This document shows positions 1 through 10,098 of a stretch of DNA of 64,000 nt, one piece after another. The notes beneath the pieces are model-generated. The model did not search any database. It was not told where the DNA came from and worked only from the letters and a program-made list of their open reading frames with translations. The stretch covers positions 1-64,000 of the forward strand of contig JBDHTX010000024.1 in NCBI GenBank assembly GCA_039808885.1, given 5' to 3'. The DNA is from Dongia_A sp039808885 (GTDB lineage: Bacteria > Pseudomonadota > Alphaproteobacteria > Dongiales > Dongiaceae). A program made the position numbers and the translations under genes. The stretch's first letter is position 1; the number at the start of each line of letters is the position of its first letter.

Positions 1-1320
1 GCCAGCCGCATCAAGTCGGCCCGCCGCGCCATCGGCGACGACGGCCACCAGCAGCGCCGCATCCGCACCGTGCATGGCCGCGGCGTGCGCTTCGTCGGCG
101 GCGCCGCGGCGCCCGAGGCGGCCGGCGCGGCGGAGCCGGACTGGCCGGTGATCGCGGTGCTGCCCTTCGCCAATCTGGGCGGCGACCCGGAGCAGGGCTA
201 TTTCGCCGACGGCGTCACCGAGGACATCATCACCGACCTGTCGCGCTTCCGCGAGCAGCGCGTGGTGGCGCGCGACGCCGCGTTCCGCTACCACGATTCC
301 GGCGGCGACCTGCAGCGCGTCGGCCGCGAGCTCGGCGCCGACTACATCGTCACCGGCAGCATCCGGCGCCAGGGCGCCAAGCTGCGCCTGACCGCGCAAT
401 TGACCGACGCGGCCAACGGCACGCAGCTCTGGGCCGAACGCTTCGACCGCGACGCCGAGGACATCTTCCTGGTCGCCGACGAGGTGGTGCGCACTATCGC
501 CGCGACCCTGGCCGGACGGGTGCGCTCGGCGGGCTCGGCGCTGGCCAAGCGCAAGCAGCCGGCCAACCTCGCCGCCTATGAATGGATGCTGCGCGGCCAG
601 GCCGCCTTGCACCGGCCGGGCGAGCGGCACGACGAGGCGGCGGCGCGCGGCTTCTTCGAGCAGGCGCTGGCCGCCGATCCGCGCTATGGCCGCGCCCATT
701 CCGGCCTCGCCATCGTGCTGCTGCGCGACTGGTTCCGCGCCGCGCAGGGCAATGACGCGCTGCTCGACCTGGCGCTCGACCACGCGCAGAAGGCGGTGGC
801 GATCGACGGCGACGACCATGAATGCCAGGAGACCCTGGGCTGGATCCTGCTGCACCGCAGATCCTTCGATCTGGCGGAGCAGCATTACCGCCGCGCGCTC
901 GAGCTCAACCCCAATTCGCCCGACGAGCTGGCGGCGATGGGCTCGGCCTGCAGCTTCCTCGGCCGGGCGGAAGAGGGTATCGGCTGGTTCGCGCAGGCCA
1001 AGCGGGTCGATCCCTATTTCGATCCGACCTGGTACTGGCACCTGCTGGTGGCGGTCTATTTCAACGCCCGGCGCTACGCCGAGGCGATCGCCACCTATGA
1101 GCGCTGCACCAGCACGCCCAGCTGGGTGCATGCCTATGCGGCGGCGAGCCACGCGCTGGCCGGCGCGGAGGCCGCCGCGCGGGCGACGGTCAAGCATCTG
1201 CTGGCCGAGGCGCCGGATTTCTCCGCGGCGGAGATGGCGCGCAAGGAACCGTTCCGGAATCCCGAGGACGGCGCGCATCTCACCGACGGGCTGCGCCGCG
1301 CGGGGCTGTTGCCCGGCTAG
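1..1320 (+). CDS. Winged-helix/TolB-like/TPR regulator (5' end outside window)
   Basis: The frame is open from base 1, so the gene begins upstream. The first ~30 codons end a Trans_reg_C winged helix (SARRAIGDD, then RIRTVHGRGVRFVG), the DNA-binding wing typical of OmpR/CadC-type regulators. Next comes a TolB-N/FlgO-like domain (VIAVLPFANLGGDPEQGYF, ADGVTEDIITDLSR, ADYIVTGSIRR). The C-terminal half is TPR-like helical repeats (YGRAHSGLAIVLLRDWF, NPNSPDELAAMGSACSFLG). This architecture is common in alphaproteobacterial one-component regulators, often annotated as adenylate cyclase-like. No membrane segment is visible in the part present. Its target is unknown and the next gene is 263 bp away, so no operon partner is evident. 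Confidence 0.85.
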   Translation, partial: ASRIKSARRAIGDDGHQQRRIRTVHGRGVRFVGGAAAPEAAGAAEPDWPVIAVLPFANLGGDPEQGYFADGVTEDIITDLSRFREQRVVARDAAFRYHDSGGDLQRVGRELGADYIVTGSIRRQGAKLRLTAQLTDAANGTQLWAERFDRDAEDIFLVADEVVRTIAATLAGRVRSAGSALAKRKQPANLAAYEWMLRGQAALHRPGERHDEAAARGFFEQALAADPRYGRAHSGLAIVLLRDWFRAAQGNDALLDLALDHAQKAVAIDGDDHECQETLGWILLHRRSFDLAEQHYRRALELNPNSPDELAAMGSACSFLGRAEEGIGWFAQAKRVDPYFDPTWYWHLLVAVYFNARRYAEAIATYERCTSTPSWVHAYAAASHALAGAEAAARATVKHLLAEAPDFSAAEMARKEPFRNPEDGAHLTDGLRRAGLLPG

Positions 1321-1520
1321 ACCGCGCGCGGCGGGCCAACGCTCGCCCGCGGGGCGCGGCCTGGCTGTGACCATCGTCACGTTGCGCCGCGTTCGGCTGG
1401 CCCGCGCCGCCGAATCCGCCAGCCCTCCACGTTTTCTCCATGAACGCTCCAAGCATCCCCGGCGGACCGCGCCTAGGTTCCCGGCCGCTGCGACCGCCCG
1501 AATCGGCGGCTACCGCGCAG

Positions 1521-1572
1521 TCACTTTCGGCCATCACTTTCGACCGTCACTTACGACCGTCGATTTCGACAG
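1521..1572 (+). repeat. 13-bp direct repeat, four units
   Basis: Four consecutive 13-mers run into the ribosome binding site of the next gene: TCACTTTCGGCCA, TCACTTTCGACCG, TCACTTACGACCG and the more diverged TCGATTTCGACAG. Spacing is exactly 13 bp, slightly more than one helical turn. It could be slippage-derived or an array of operator half-sites. A separate GTGAC-CATC-GTCAC inverted repeat lies upstream at 1367-1380. The rest of 1321-1582 shows nothing else recognisable. Confidence 0.7.
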
Positions 1573-1582
1573 GGAAAGACAT

Positions 1583-1753
1583 ATGACCCAGCGCAAGACG
1601 AATATCCTTCTGATCGGCATTGCCACGCTCGGCGTGCTCATGGTCATCGCCGTCGCCGGCGTGGCGCTCCAGGCCCACGACCTCACCGGCCCGGACGGCG
1701 GCAGCCAGTGGCCCAACGGCCGGGCCAATCATCATCCGCTGCACGCCAACTGA
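1583..1753 (+). CDS. Small single-span membrane protein (56 aa)
   Basis: ATG at 1583 is preceded by AGGGAAAG (1571-1578), a good Shine-Dalgarno sequence, which supports translation. Residues 1-6 are polar and positively charged, and residues ~8-31 are hydrophobic (ILLIGIATLGVLMVIAVAGV). A short polar tail ending in HHPLHAN follows. It looks like an N-in single-pass inner-membrane peptide. No family is recognised. It sits between the upstream regulator and the kdp locus on the same strand, but with a long gap before kdp, so its function is unknown. Confidence 0.55.
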   Translation: MTQRKTNILLIGIATLGVLMVIAVAGVALQAHDLTGPDGGSQWPNGRANHHPLHAN

Positions 1754-1858
1754 CCTGGTCAACTGATTGGGCCGCCGCGCGGCGGGACCAGCGGGGTGAC
1801 GCGAAGCGTTGACGGGCAAAGCAGGGGCATTGCGAGGCTAAACCGGGAGCAACCCGGG

Positions 1859-1900
1859 GCGCGGGCCGGGTCGGGTGGCAAGGGACCACCCGGCCCGCGC
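1859..1900. repeat. Perfect 13-bp inverted repeat
   Basis: GCGCGGGCCGGGT (1859-1871) pairs perfectly with ACCCGGCCCGCGC (1888-1900) across a 16-nt loop. No T-run follows, so it is not a standard intrinsic terminator. It directly abuts the 17-bp tandem repeat that starts at 1901. Apart from these repeats and the response-regulator remnant, the 507-bp stretch 1754-2260 contains nothing recognised; the kdp promoter should lie in its 3' part. Confidence 0.6.
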
Positions 1901-1951
1901 GATTGCCTGGCTCACGTGATTGCCTGGCCCACATGATTGCCCGGCCCGCAT
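1901..1951. repeat. 17-bp tandem repeat, three units
   Basis: GATTGCCTGGCTCACGT, GATTGCCTGGCCCACAT and GATTGCCCGGCCCGCAT follow each other without a gap. The third unit continues into about 30 bp (to ~1980) that closely matches kdpE around 10391-10434, the codons for the ARVRAALRHRLQ segment. The array and its right flank may therefore derive from a response-regulator gene. Confidence 0.7.
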
Positions 1952-2120
1952 GCGCGCGGCCCTGCGCCACCGCCTGCAGCGCGTTGGCGGCGTTGCTCGC
2001 CGCCAGCACGCGGTAGCCGAGCTCGCGCAGCAGGTCGCTGGTCCGCCGGCGCATGTTGTCCTCGTCCTCGACCACCAGGATCAGCTGGCCCTGGCCGGCA
2101 TATCGCGCCGGCGGCCATTG
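1946..2120 (-). pseudogene. Response-regulator receiver-domain remnant
   Basis: Read on the minus strand from about 2120, the frame gives GQGQLILVVEDEDNMRRR, then RELGYRVLAASNAANALQAV. That is the beta1-alpha1-beta2-alpha2 part of a receiver domain like those at the C-terminus of hybrid histidine kinases, including the acidic pair E-D. It stops making sense at about residue 45, before the phosphoacceptor Asp, and runs into the tandem repeat at 1951. No full gene surrounds it. It is best read as a decayed fragment left by a deletion or rearrangement next to kdp. Confidence 0.6.
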
Positions 2121-2260
2121 CTTCCACGGCCTTGCCCGCTTTTACGCCGGCTTTATGCGCCGGCGGCAAAGCCCTCTGGCGCCTTTACGCCGCCCCGCCC
2201 CACGTTGAGAGCAACCAAGGCGCCATCGTCCGGCGCCATGCGAACCGATGGGAAAAGGCC

Positions 2261-2344
2261 ATGCTCGATCTCGCTTTCCTGGCGCTCGGCGCCGCGTTGT
2301 TCCTCGGCGCGCTCGCCTATGCGCGCGCCTGCGCCAACATCTGA
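2261..2344 (+). CDS. 27-aa membrane peptide preceding kdpF
   Basis: ATG 2261 (upstream GGGAAAAGG at 2250-2258) opens a 27-codon frame with one hydrophobic helix (LAFLALGAALFLGALAYAR) and the tail ACANI. Tiny proteins of this shape, a hydrophobic helix followed by a short R-x-C tail, are often found just ahead of kdpF in Proteobacteria. Position, strand and the 8-bp gap to kdpF support co-transcription. A stabilising or assembly role for the Kdp complex is only an inference. Confidence 0.6.
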   Translation: MLDLAFLALGAALFLGALAYARACANI

Positions 2345-2352
2345 GGCCCGCC

Positions 2353-2445
2353 ATGATCGCACTCGATGTCGTGCTCGGCGTCGTCGTGGCGCTGTTCCTG
2401 TCGGTCTACATGACCTGCGCGCTGCTCTGGCCCGAGAAGTTCTGA
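2353..2445 (+). CDS. kdpF: KdpF, small subunit of K+-transporting ATPase
   Basis: This 30-residue single-span peptide (IALDVVLGVVVALFLSVYM, ending LLWPEKF) matches KdpF in size, hydrophobicity and the typical P-E-[KR]-F end. KdpF is a lipid-like stabiliser of the KdpABC complex in the inner membrane. It lies 31 bp upstream of kdpA, the canonical position. The start ATG at 2353 follows GAGG (2343-2346). Confidence 0.88.
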   Translation: MIALDVVLGVVVALFLSVYMTCALLWPEKF

Positions 2446-2476
2446 ACGTCAAAATTCTGCAACAAGCGAGATTTCC

Positions 2477-4204
2477 ATGAGCTGGAACGGATGGCTGCAG
2501 ATCGCGCTCTTCGCCGCGATCGTCGTGGCCCTGGTGAAGCCGCTGGGGCTCTACATGACCAAGGTGTTCAACGGCGAGCGGACCTGGGCCTCGCCGGTGC
2601 TGCGCCCGGTGGAGCGCGGCTTCTACGCGCTCGCCGGCGTGCGCGAGGACGAGGACCAGCATTGGCTGGCCTACGCCTTCGGCATGCTGCTGTTCAACGC
2701 CGCGGGCTTCTTCCTGCTCTATGCGATCCTGCGCTGCCAGGCCTGGCTGCCGCTGAACCCGCGGGCCTTCGGCAACCTGGCGCCGGACCTCGCCTTCAAC
2801 ACCGCCATCAGCTTCACCACCAACACCAACTGGCAGAACTACGCCGGCGAAACAACGCTGAGCTATTTCAGCCAGATGGCGGGCCTGACCGTGCACAATT
2901 TCGTCTCGGCGGCGACCGGCATCGCGCTGGCGGTGGCCCTCATCCGCGGCTTCGCGCGCCGCAAGGCAACGGGAATCGGCAATTTCTGGGTCGACCTCAC
3001 CCGCTGCTGCCTCTACGTGCTGCTGCCGATCTCCGTCGCGCTGGCGCTGTTCCTGGTCTGGCAGGGCATGCCGCAGACTCTCGGCGACTACGTGACGGCG
3101 TCGACGCTGGACGGCGGCAGCCAGGTGATCGCCCAGGGCCCGGTCGCCTCGCAGGTGGCGATCAAGATGCTGGGCACCAATGGCGGCGGCTTCTTCAACG
3201 CCAATGCCGCGCATCCCTACGAGAACCCCACCGCGCTCTCCAACTTCGTGCAGATGGTGGCGATCTTCGCGCTGGGCGCCGCGCTCACCAACGTGTTCGG
3301 CCGCATGGTCGGGGACGAGCGCCAGGGCTGGGCGATCCTCAGCGCCATGGGCGTCATGTTCCTGATCGGCGTCGGCATCGCCTATTGGGCCGAGGCCCAG
3401 GGCAACCCGGCCTTCGCCCTGCAAGGCGTGGACCAGGCCGCAGGCCCTCTCCAGGCGGGCGGCAACATGGAGGGCAAGGAGGTGCGTTTCGGCATCGCCA
3501 ATTCCGCCTTGTTTGCCACCGTCACCACCGACGCCTCCTGCGGCGCGGTCAATGCCATGCATGACAGCTTCATGCCGCTGGGCGGCGCCGTGCCGCTGGT
3601 CAACATCCTGCTGGGCGAGGTGATCGTCGGCGGCGTCGGCGCCGGGCTCTACGGCATGCTGCTCTTCGCCATCCTGGCGGTATTCATCGCCGGGCTGATG
3701 GTGGGCCGCACGCCGGAATATGTCGGCAAGAAGATCGAGGCCCGCGAGATGAAGATGACCATGCTGGCGGTGCTCATCCTGCCCCTGGCGATCCTCGGCT
3801 TCACCGCCCTGGCGCCGCTCTGGCCCGATGCCCTGAAGAGCGTGCTGAACGCCGGCCCGCACGGCTTCTCCGAGATCCTCTATCTCTTCACGTCCTCGAC
3901 CGGCAACAACGGCAGCGCCTTCGCGGGCTTCACCGGCAACACGCCGTTCTACAACACCACCGGCGGCATCGCGATGTTCGTCGGCCGCTTCCTGATGATC
4001 GTGCCGATGGTCGCCGTCGCCGGCTCGCTCGCGGCCAAGCGCGCGGCGCCGGCCAATGCCGGCACCTTCCCGACCCACGGTCCGCTGTTCGTCGGCCTGC
4101 TGGTCGGCGTGGTGCTGATCGTCGGCGGCCTCACCTATCTGCCGGCCCTCGCCCTCGGACCCGTGGTCGAACACCTGTTGATGCTGGGTGGGAGCTTGTT
4201 CTGA
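2477..4204 (+). CDS. kdpA: Potassium-transporting ATPase subunit A
   Basis: The 575-aa protein is the K+-binding, channel-like subunit of the high-affinity KdpFABC pump. Family signatures include the opening SWNGWLQIALFAAIV, TNTNWQNYAGE, LGTNGGGFFNANAAHPYENP, TTDASCGAVNAMHDS and STGNNGSAFAGF. The selectivity-filter regions and about ten hydrophobic helices span the whole length, close to E. coli KdpA (557 aa). The start follows AAGCGAGAT. It is followed by a 301-bp gap containing a repeat element, unusual because kdpA and kdpB are normally nearly contiguous. Confidence 0.97.
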   Translation: MSWNGWLQIALFAAIVVALVKPLGLYMTKVFNGERTWASPVLRPVERGFYALAGVREDEDQHWLAYAFGMLLFNAAGFFLLYAILRCQAWLPLNPRAFGNLAPDLAFNTAISFTTNTNWQNYAGETTLSYFSQMAGLTVHNFVSAATGIALAVALIRGFARRKATGIGNFWVDLTRCCLYVLLPISVALALFLVWQGMPQTLGDYVTASTLDGGSQVIAQGPVASQVAIKMLGTNGGGFFNANAAHPYENPTALSNFVQMVAIFALGAALTNVFGRMVGDERQGWAILSAMGVMFLIGVGIAYWAEAQGNPAFALQGVDQAAGPLQAGGNMEGKEVRFGIANSALFATVTTDASCGAVNAMHDSFMPLGGAVPLVNILLGEVIVGGVGAGLYGMLLFAILAVFIAGLMVGRTPEYVGKKIEAREMKMTMLAVLILPLAILGFTALAPLWPDALKSVLNAGPHGFSEILYLFTSSTGNNGSAFAGFTGNTPFYNTTGGIAMFVGRFLMIVPMVAVAGSLAAKRAAPANAGTFPTHGPLFVGLLVGVVLIVGGLTYLPALALGPVVEHLLMLGGSLF

Positions 4205-4226
4205 TGATGCCTGTCCAAGTCAAACG

Positions 4227-4487
4227 CCCCTTCCCCCCTTGTGGGGGAAGGATGCGCAGCCTTGGCGAACGCAGTGAGCCTAGGCGAAGCTGGATGAGGG
4301 GTAGCGCGGCATCAGCCGCGCGCGCTCGGAAGAGCGCAATGCGCCTCTATCGCTTCGCTGAAGTGCGCTCCGGTAGCGCTGCAGCGCTGCGTGCCTGCCG
4401 GCACGCCACCCCTCATCCAGCTCCGGCTAAGCTCGGCCTTGCCTCGCTAAGCCTGCGCAACCTTCTCCCGCAAGGGGAGAAGGGGAA
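4227..4487. repeat. Family A paired-hairpin repeat between kdpA and kdpB
   Basis: The left end carries a hairpin CCTTCCCCC-CTTGT-GGGGGAAGG. The right end carries CCTTCTCCC-GCAA-GGGGAGAAGG. Internally, GCTGGATGAGGGGT (about 4290) is the reverse complement of ACCCCTCATCCAGC (about 4409), so the whole 260 bp is a large imperfect inverted repeat. Related copies lie at 10842, 48571 and 51557. Any frame read through it is not a real gene. It fills the whole gap in the kdp operon and may impose a strong RNA structure between kdpA and kdpB. Confidence 0.8.
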
Positions 4488-4505
4488 GACAAGAGAGAAG
4501 TGATC

Positions 4506-6563
<2,058 letters not shown>

Positions 6564-6591
6564 GAGTCATCTCGCGTAAAGGAGACCACCC

Positions 6592-7176
6592 ATGTTCACG
6601 CAAGTCCGCCCGGCCATCGTGCTGATGCTGCTGTTCACGCTGCTGCTCGGCATCGCCTATCCCTATGCCGTGACCGCGGTGGCCCAGGCCACGCTGCCGG
6701 CCCAGGCCAATGGCAGCCTGATCACCCGCGCCGATGGCAGCGTCGTCGGCTCGGCGCTGATCGGGCAGGCGTTTGCCTCCGCGGGCTATTTTCATGGCCG
6801 CCCTTCGGCGGCCGGGGGCGGCTATGACGCCGCCGCCTCGAGCGGCTCCAATCTCGGCCCCACCTCCAAGGCGCTGGTCGACCGCGTCGCCGCCGCCGCG
6901 GCGGCGTTGCAGGCGGAGAATCCGGGCGCGGCCCAGGACGGCACCGCGGTGCCGGTCGACCTGGTCACCACCTCGGGCAGCGGCCTCGATCCCGACATCA
7001 CCCCGGCGGCCGCCCTGTTCCAGGTGAAGCGCGTCGCCAAGGCCCGCAACCTGCCCGAGGACCAGGTGCGGGCGCTGGTCGAGGCGCGGATCGAGGGCCG
7101 GCAGCTCGGCTTCCTGGGCGAGGCGCATGTCAACGTGCTGGCGCTGAACCTGGCGCTGGACGGGCTGGCGAAATGA
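6592..7176 (+). CDS. kdpC: Potassium-transporting ATPase subunit C
   Basis: The 194-aa protein has one N-terminal membrane helix (IVLMLLFTLLLGIAYPYAVT) and a periplasmic domain with KdpC signatures: GSALIGQAFAS, FHGRPSA, SGSNLGPTSKAL, VTTSGSGLDPDITPAAA and LGFLGEAHVNVLALN. KdpC stabilises the KdpAB complex and increases nucleotide affinity. The start follows a strong AAAGGAG (6579-6585), 28 bp after kdpB, so it is clearly in the operon. Confidence 0.96.
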   Translation: MFTQVRPAIVLMLLFTLLLGIAYPYAVTAVAQATLPAQANGSLITRADGSVVGSALIGQAFASAGYFHGRPSAAGGGYDAAASSGSNLGPTSKALVDRVAAAAAALQAENPGAAQDGTAVPVDLVTTSGSGLDPDITPAAALFQVKRVAKARNLPEDQVRALVEARIEGRQLGFLGEAHVNVLALNLALDGLAK

Positions 7177-7188
7177 CGAACACCGCCT

Positions 7189-7248
7189 GTCATCCCGGCC
7201 GAGCGCGGCGCGCCCCGGGATGACACGTGTGGTGCGGCCGGCATGACA
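7189..7248. repeat. Family B hairpin repeat (short copy)
   Basis: TGTCATCCCGG (7189-7199) and CCGGGATGACA (7214-7224) form an inverted repeat, and a further GGCATGACA follows at about 7240. The CATCCCGG/CCGGGATGAC ends match the outer arms of the longer family B copies. It occupies most of the 153-bp gap between kdpC and kdpD, so sensor-kinase expression may depend on read-through of this structure or on its own promoter. Confidence 0.55.
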
Positions 7249-7329
7249 GTGGGAGAATGTGGTGCGGGATGACCCGGAACCGCGCGGCATGATAGGTTTG
7301 ACCTTCTTCGCCGAGGCACGCACGCCCTG

Positions 7330-10098
7330 ATGCCGCCGACCCAACCCAGCGATCCCGAAACCGCCCGGCCCTCGCCCGAAGCCCTGCTTGCAGCGACCGG
7401 GGCGGAGCAGCGCGGCCGGCTCAAGGTCTTCCTCGGGGCGGCGCCCGGCGTCGGCAAGACCTACGAGATGCTGCTGGCCGGACGCGCCCGGCGCGCCGAG
7501 GGCGTCGACGTCGTCATCGGCATCGTCGAGACGCACAAGCGCGCCGAGACCGAGGCGCTGCTCGACGGCTTCGAGATCGTGCCCCGGCGCCCGGTCGCCT
7601 ATCGCGACCATGCGCTGCAGGAGATGGACATCGACGCCATCCTGGCGCGCAAGCCGAAGCTGGTGCTGGTCGACGAGCTCGCCCATACCAACGCGCCGGG
7701 CAGCCGCCACGACAAGCGCTACCAGGATGTCGAGGAATTGCTGGCGGCCGGCATCGACGTCTATTCGACGCTGAACATCCAGCATCTCGAAAGCCTCAAC
7801 GACGTGGTGGCGCAGATCACCAGCGTGCGGGTGCGCGAGACCCTGCCCGACCATGTCATCGACCGCGCCGACGAGGTCGAGCTGGTCGACCTGACGCCGA
7901 AGGACCTGATCCAGCGCCTCAACGAAGGCAAGGTCTACGTCCCCGAGGTGGCGACCCGCGCCCTCGGGCACTACTTCTCCGAGGGCAACCTCACCGCGCT
8001 CCGCGAGCTGTCGCTGCGCCGCACCGCGCAGCGGGTCGACGACCAGATGCTGACCTACATGCAGGCCCATGCCATTCCCGGCCCCTGGGCGGCGGGCGAG
8101 CGCATCCTGGTCTGCATCAACGAGCATCCCAGCGCCGCCGGCCTGATCCGCTACGCGCGGCGCGCCGCCGACCGCCTGCAGGCGCGCTGGGTGGCGCTCT
8201 ATATCGAGACGCCGCGCTATCATCAGCTGTCCGAGGCGGCGCGCGACCAGGTGGCCCGCACCCTGCGCCTGGCGGAACGCCTGGGGGCGACGGCGGTGAC
8301 CCTGCCCGGCCGCGACATCGCCGAGGATCTGCTCGACTATGCGCGGGCCAACAACATCACCCAGATCATCGTCGGCAAGACCCATCGCAGCCGCTGGTTC
8401 GAGCTGCTGCACGGCTCGGTGGTCGACGCCCTGGTGCGGCGCTCGGGCTCGATCGGCGTGCAGGTGCTGGCGGCCGAGGCGGCGGCGGCGGAGCCCGGCG
8501 CGCGCTGGGCGGCGGCACCGCTGCCGCCCTTCAGCCTGGTGCCCTACCTGATCGCGACGGTGCTGGCGGCGATCGCCACCGCCATCGGCTACAGCTTCGA
8601 CCAGCAGATCGACCTGCCCAACATCTCGATGATCTTCATCCCGGTGGTGCTGTACAGCGCCATCCGGCACGGCCTGCTGCCGTCGCTCTGGGCGACGCTG
8701 CTCTCGACGCTGGCCTACAACTTCTTCTTCCTCGAGCCGCTCTACACCTTCACCATCGAGAACCCGCAGAACGTCGTCGCGCTGTTCTTCCTGCTGCTGG
8801 TGGCGATCATCGCCAGCCAGCTGGCGGCGCAATCGCGCGCCCAGGCCGAGGCGGCGCGGCGCCAGGCGGCCTCGACCGCGGCGCTCTACGGCTTCAGCCG
8901 CAAGATCGCCGGCATCGGCAACATGGACGACCTGCTCTGGGCGGTGGCGCACCAGATCGCCCTGATGCTGAAATCCCATGTCGTGCTGCTGCTGCCCAGC
9001 GCCGGCGACCTGCAGGTCAGGGTCGGCTATCCGCCCGAGGACGAGCTGGACGAGGCCGACCTCGCCGCCGCCAAGTGGAGCTGGAGCCGCGGCCAGCCGG
9101 CCGGGCGGTCCTCCGACACGCTGCCGGGCGCGAAGCGGCTGTTCCTGCCGCTGCGCACCGAGCGCGGGCTGGTGGGCGTGATGGGCCTCGACCGCCCGGT
9201 CGCGGGAAGCGCCGACGGTGCCGCCCGAAGCGCGCTGCTGTCGCCGGACGAGCGCCGCCTGCTGGACGCGCTGGCCGACCAGGCGGCGGTGGCGATCGAG
9301 CGCATCAGTCTCGCCGCCGACATCGACCAGGCGCGGGTGACGGGCGAGACCGAGCGGCTGCGCGCCGCGCTGCTGACCTCGATCTCGCACGATCTGAAGA
9401 CGCCGCTCGCCTCCATCATCGGCTCGATCACGTCCTTGCGGAAATTCTGGCCGAGCTTCGACGCGGCGACCCGCGACGAGCTGCTCGCCACCGTGCAGGA
9501 GGAGGCGGAGCGCCTGACCCGCTTCGTCGGCAACGTGCTGGACATGACCCGGCTGGAGGCGAAGAGCGTCGCGCCGCAGCTGTTCCCCACCGACCTCGCC
9601 GAGATGCTGGGCATCGTCGCCGGCGACGTGCGGCGCGCCCTGCCGCTGCAGCGGCTGGTGATCGACGTGCCCGCCGGCCTGCCGCCGGTGCTGCTCGACG
9701 CGCACCTGTTCCGCCAGGTCATGTTCAACCTGCTGGACAACGCCGCCAAATACGCCCCGGCGGAGAGCGAGGTGCGGATCACCGCCCGCGCCACCGCCCA
9801 GGGCGTCGCCATCGAGGTGCTGGACGAGGGCCCCGGCATCCCGCCCGGCGATCTCGACCGGCTGTTCGACAAGTTCTTCCGCATCCAGGTCGGCGACCGC
9901 CGGCGTGCCGGCACCGGCCTTGGCCTGTCCATCTGCAAGGGCTTCGTCGAGGCGATGGGCGGCAGCATCGTGGCCGAGAACCGGGCGGACGGCGTCGGTC
10001 GACCCGGCGCCCTGTTCCGGGTTACCCTGCCGGCCGCACCGCAGAGCCTGCCAGCGCCGATCCATGAACCCAGCGACCAAGATCCTGATCGTCGATGA
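7330..10098 (+). CDS. kdpD: Sensor histidine kinase KdpD
   Basis: This 922-aa sensor controls kdp expression in response to K+ limitation. Domain order is KdpD-N with Walker A (GAAPGVGKT, residues ~36-44) and the motif VDELAHTNAPGSRH; a USP-like domain (ILVCINEHPSAAGL, IIVGKTHRSRWFELL); four clustered membrane helices at about 400-500; a GAF-like region; and a kinase core. The H-box is SISHDLKTPLASIIGS with His ~687, the N-box is NLLDNAAKYAP, and the G-boxes are DEGPGIPPGD and GTGLGLSICKG. It is slightly longer than E. coli KdpD (894 aa). Its 3' end overlaps kdpE by 35 bp, indicating translational coupling. Confidence 0.97.
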   Translation: MPPTQPSDPETARPSPEALLAATGAEQRGRLKVFLGAAPGVGKTYEMLLAGRARRAEGVDVVIGIVETHKRAETEALLDGFEIVPRRPVAYRDHALQEMDIDAILARKPKLVLVDELAHTNAPGSRHDKRYQDVEELLAAGIDVYSTLNIQHLESLNDVVAQITSVRVRETLPDHVIDRADEVELVDLTPKDLIQRLNEGKVYVPEVATRALGHYFSEGNLTALRELSLRRTAQRVDDQMLTYMQAHAIPGPWAAGERILVCINEHPSAAGLIRYARRAADRLQARWVALYIETPRYHQLSEAARDQVARTLRLAERLGATAVTLPGRDIAEDLLDYARANNITQIIVGKTHRSRWFELLHGSVVDALVRRSGSIGVQVLAAEAAAAEPGARWAAAPLPPFSLVPYLIATVLAAIATAIGYSFDQQIDLPNISMIFIPVVLYSAIRHGLLPSLWATLLSTLAYNFFFLEPLYTFTIENPQNVVALFFLLLVAIIASQLAAQSRAQAEAARRQAASTAALYGFSRKIAGIGNMDDLLWAVAHQIALMLKSHVVLLLPSAGDLQVRVGYPPEDELDEADLAAAKWSWSRGQPAGRSSDTLPGAKRLFLPLRTERGLVGVMGLDRPVAGSADGAARSALLSPDERRLLDALADQAAVAIERISLAADIDQARVTGETERLRAALLTSISHDLKTPLASIIGSITSLRKFWPSFDAATRDELLATVQEEAERLTRFVGNVLDMTRLEAKSVAPQLFPTDLAEMLGIVAGDVRRALPLQRLVIDVPAGLPPVLLDAHLFRQVMFNLLDNAAKYAPAESEVRITARATAQGVAIEVLDEGPGIPPGDLDRLFDKFFRIQVGDRRRAGTGLGLSICKGFVEAMGGSIVAENRADGVGRPGALFRVTLPAAPQSLPAPIHEPSDQDPDRR

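Noticed and set aside
1901..1951. Possible CRISPR array
   Set aside because: Units are 17 bp, directly abutting with no spacers, and no cas genes are present. The same applies to the array at 16754.
2153..4174. A 673-codon open frame antisense to kdpA, and similar very long antisense frames over kdpB and kdpD (for example 6520-10125)
   Set aside because: GC-rich coding DNA produces long stop-free antisense frames. Their translations are His/Arg/Gln/Gly-rich with no family signatures, while the plus-strand kdp proteins are unmistakable.
4204..4503. A 99-codon frame between kdpA and kdpB
   Set aside because: It merely translates the family A inverted-repeat element and has no ribosome site or conserved protein features.
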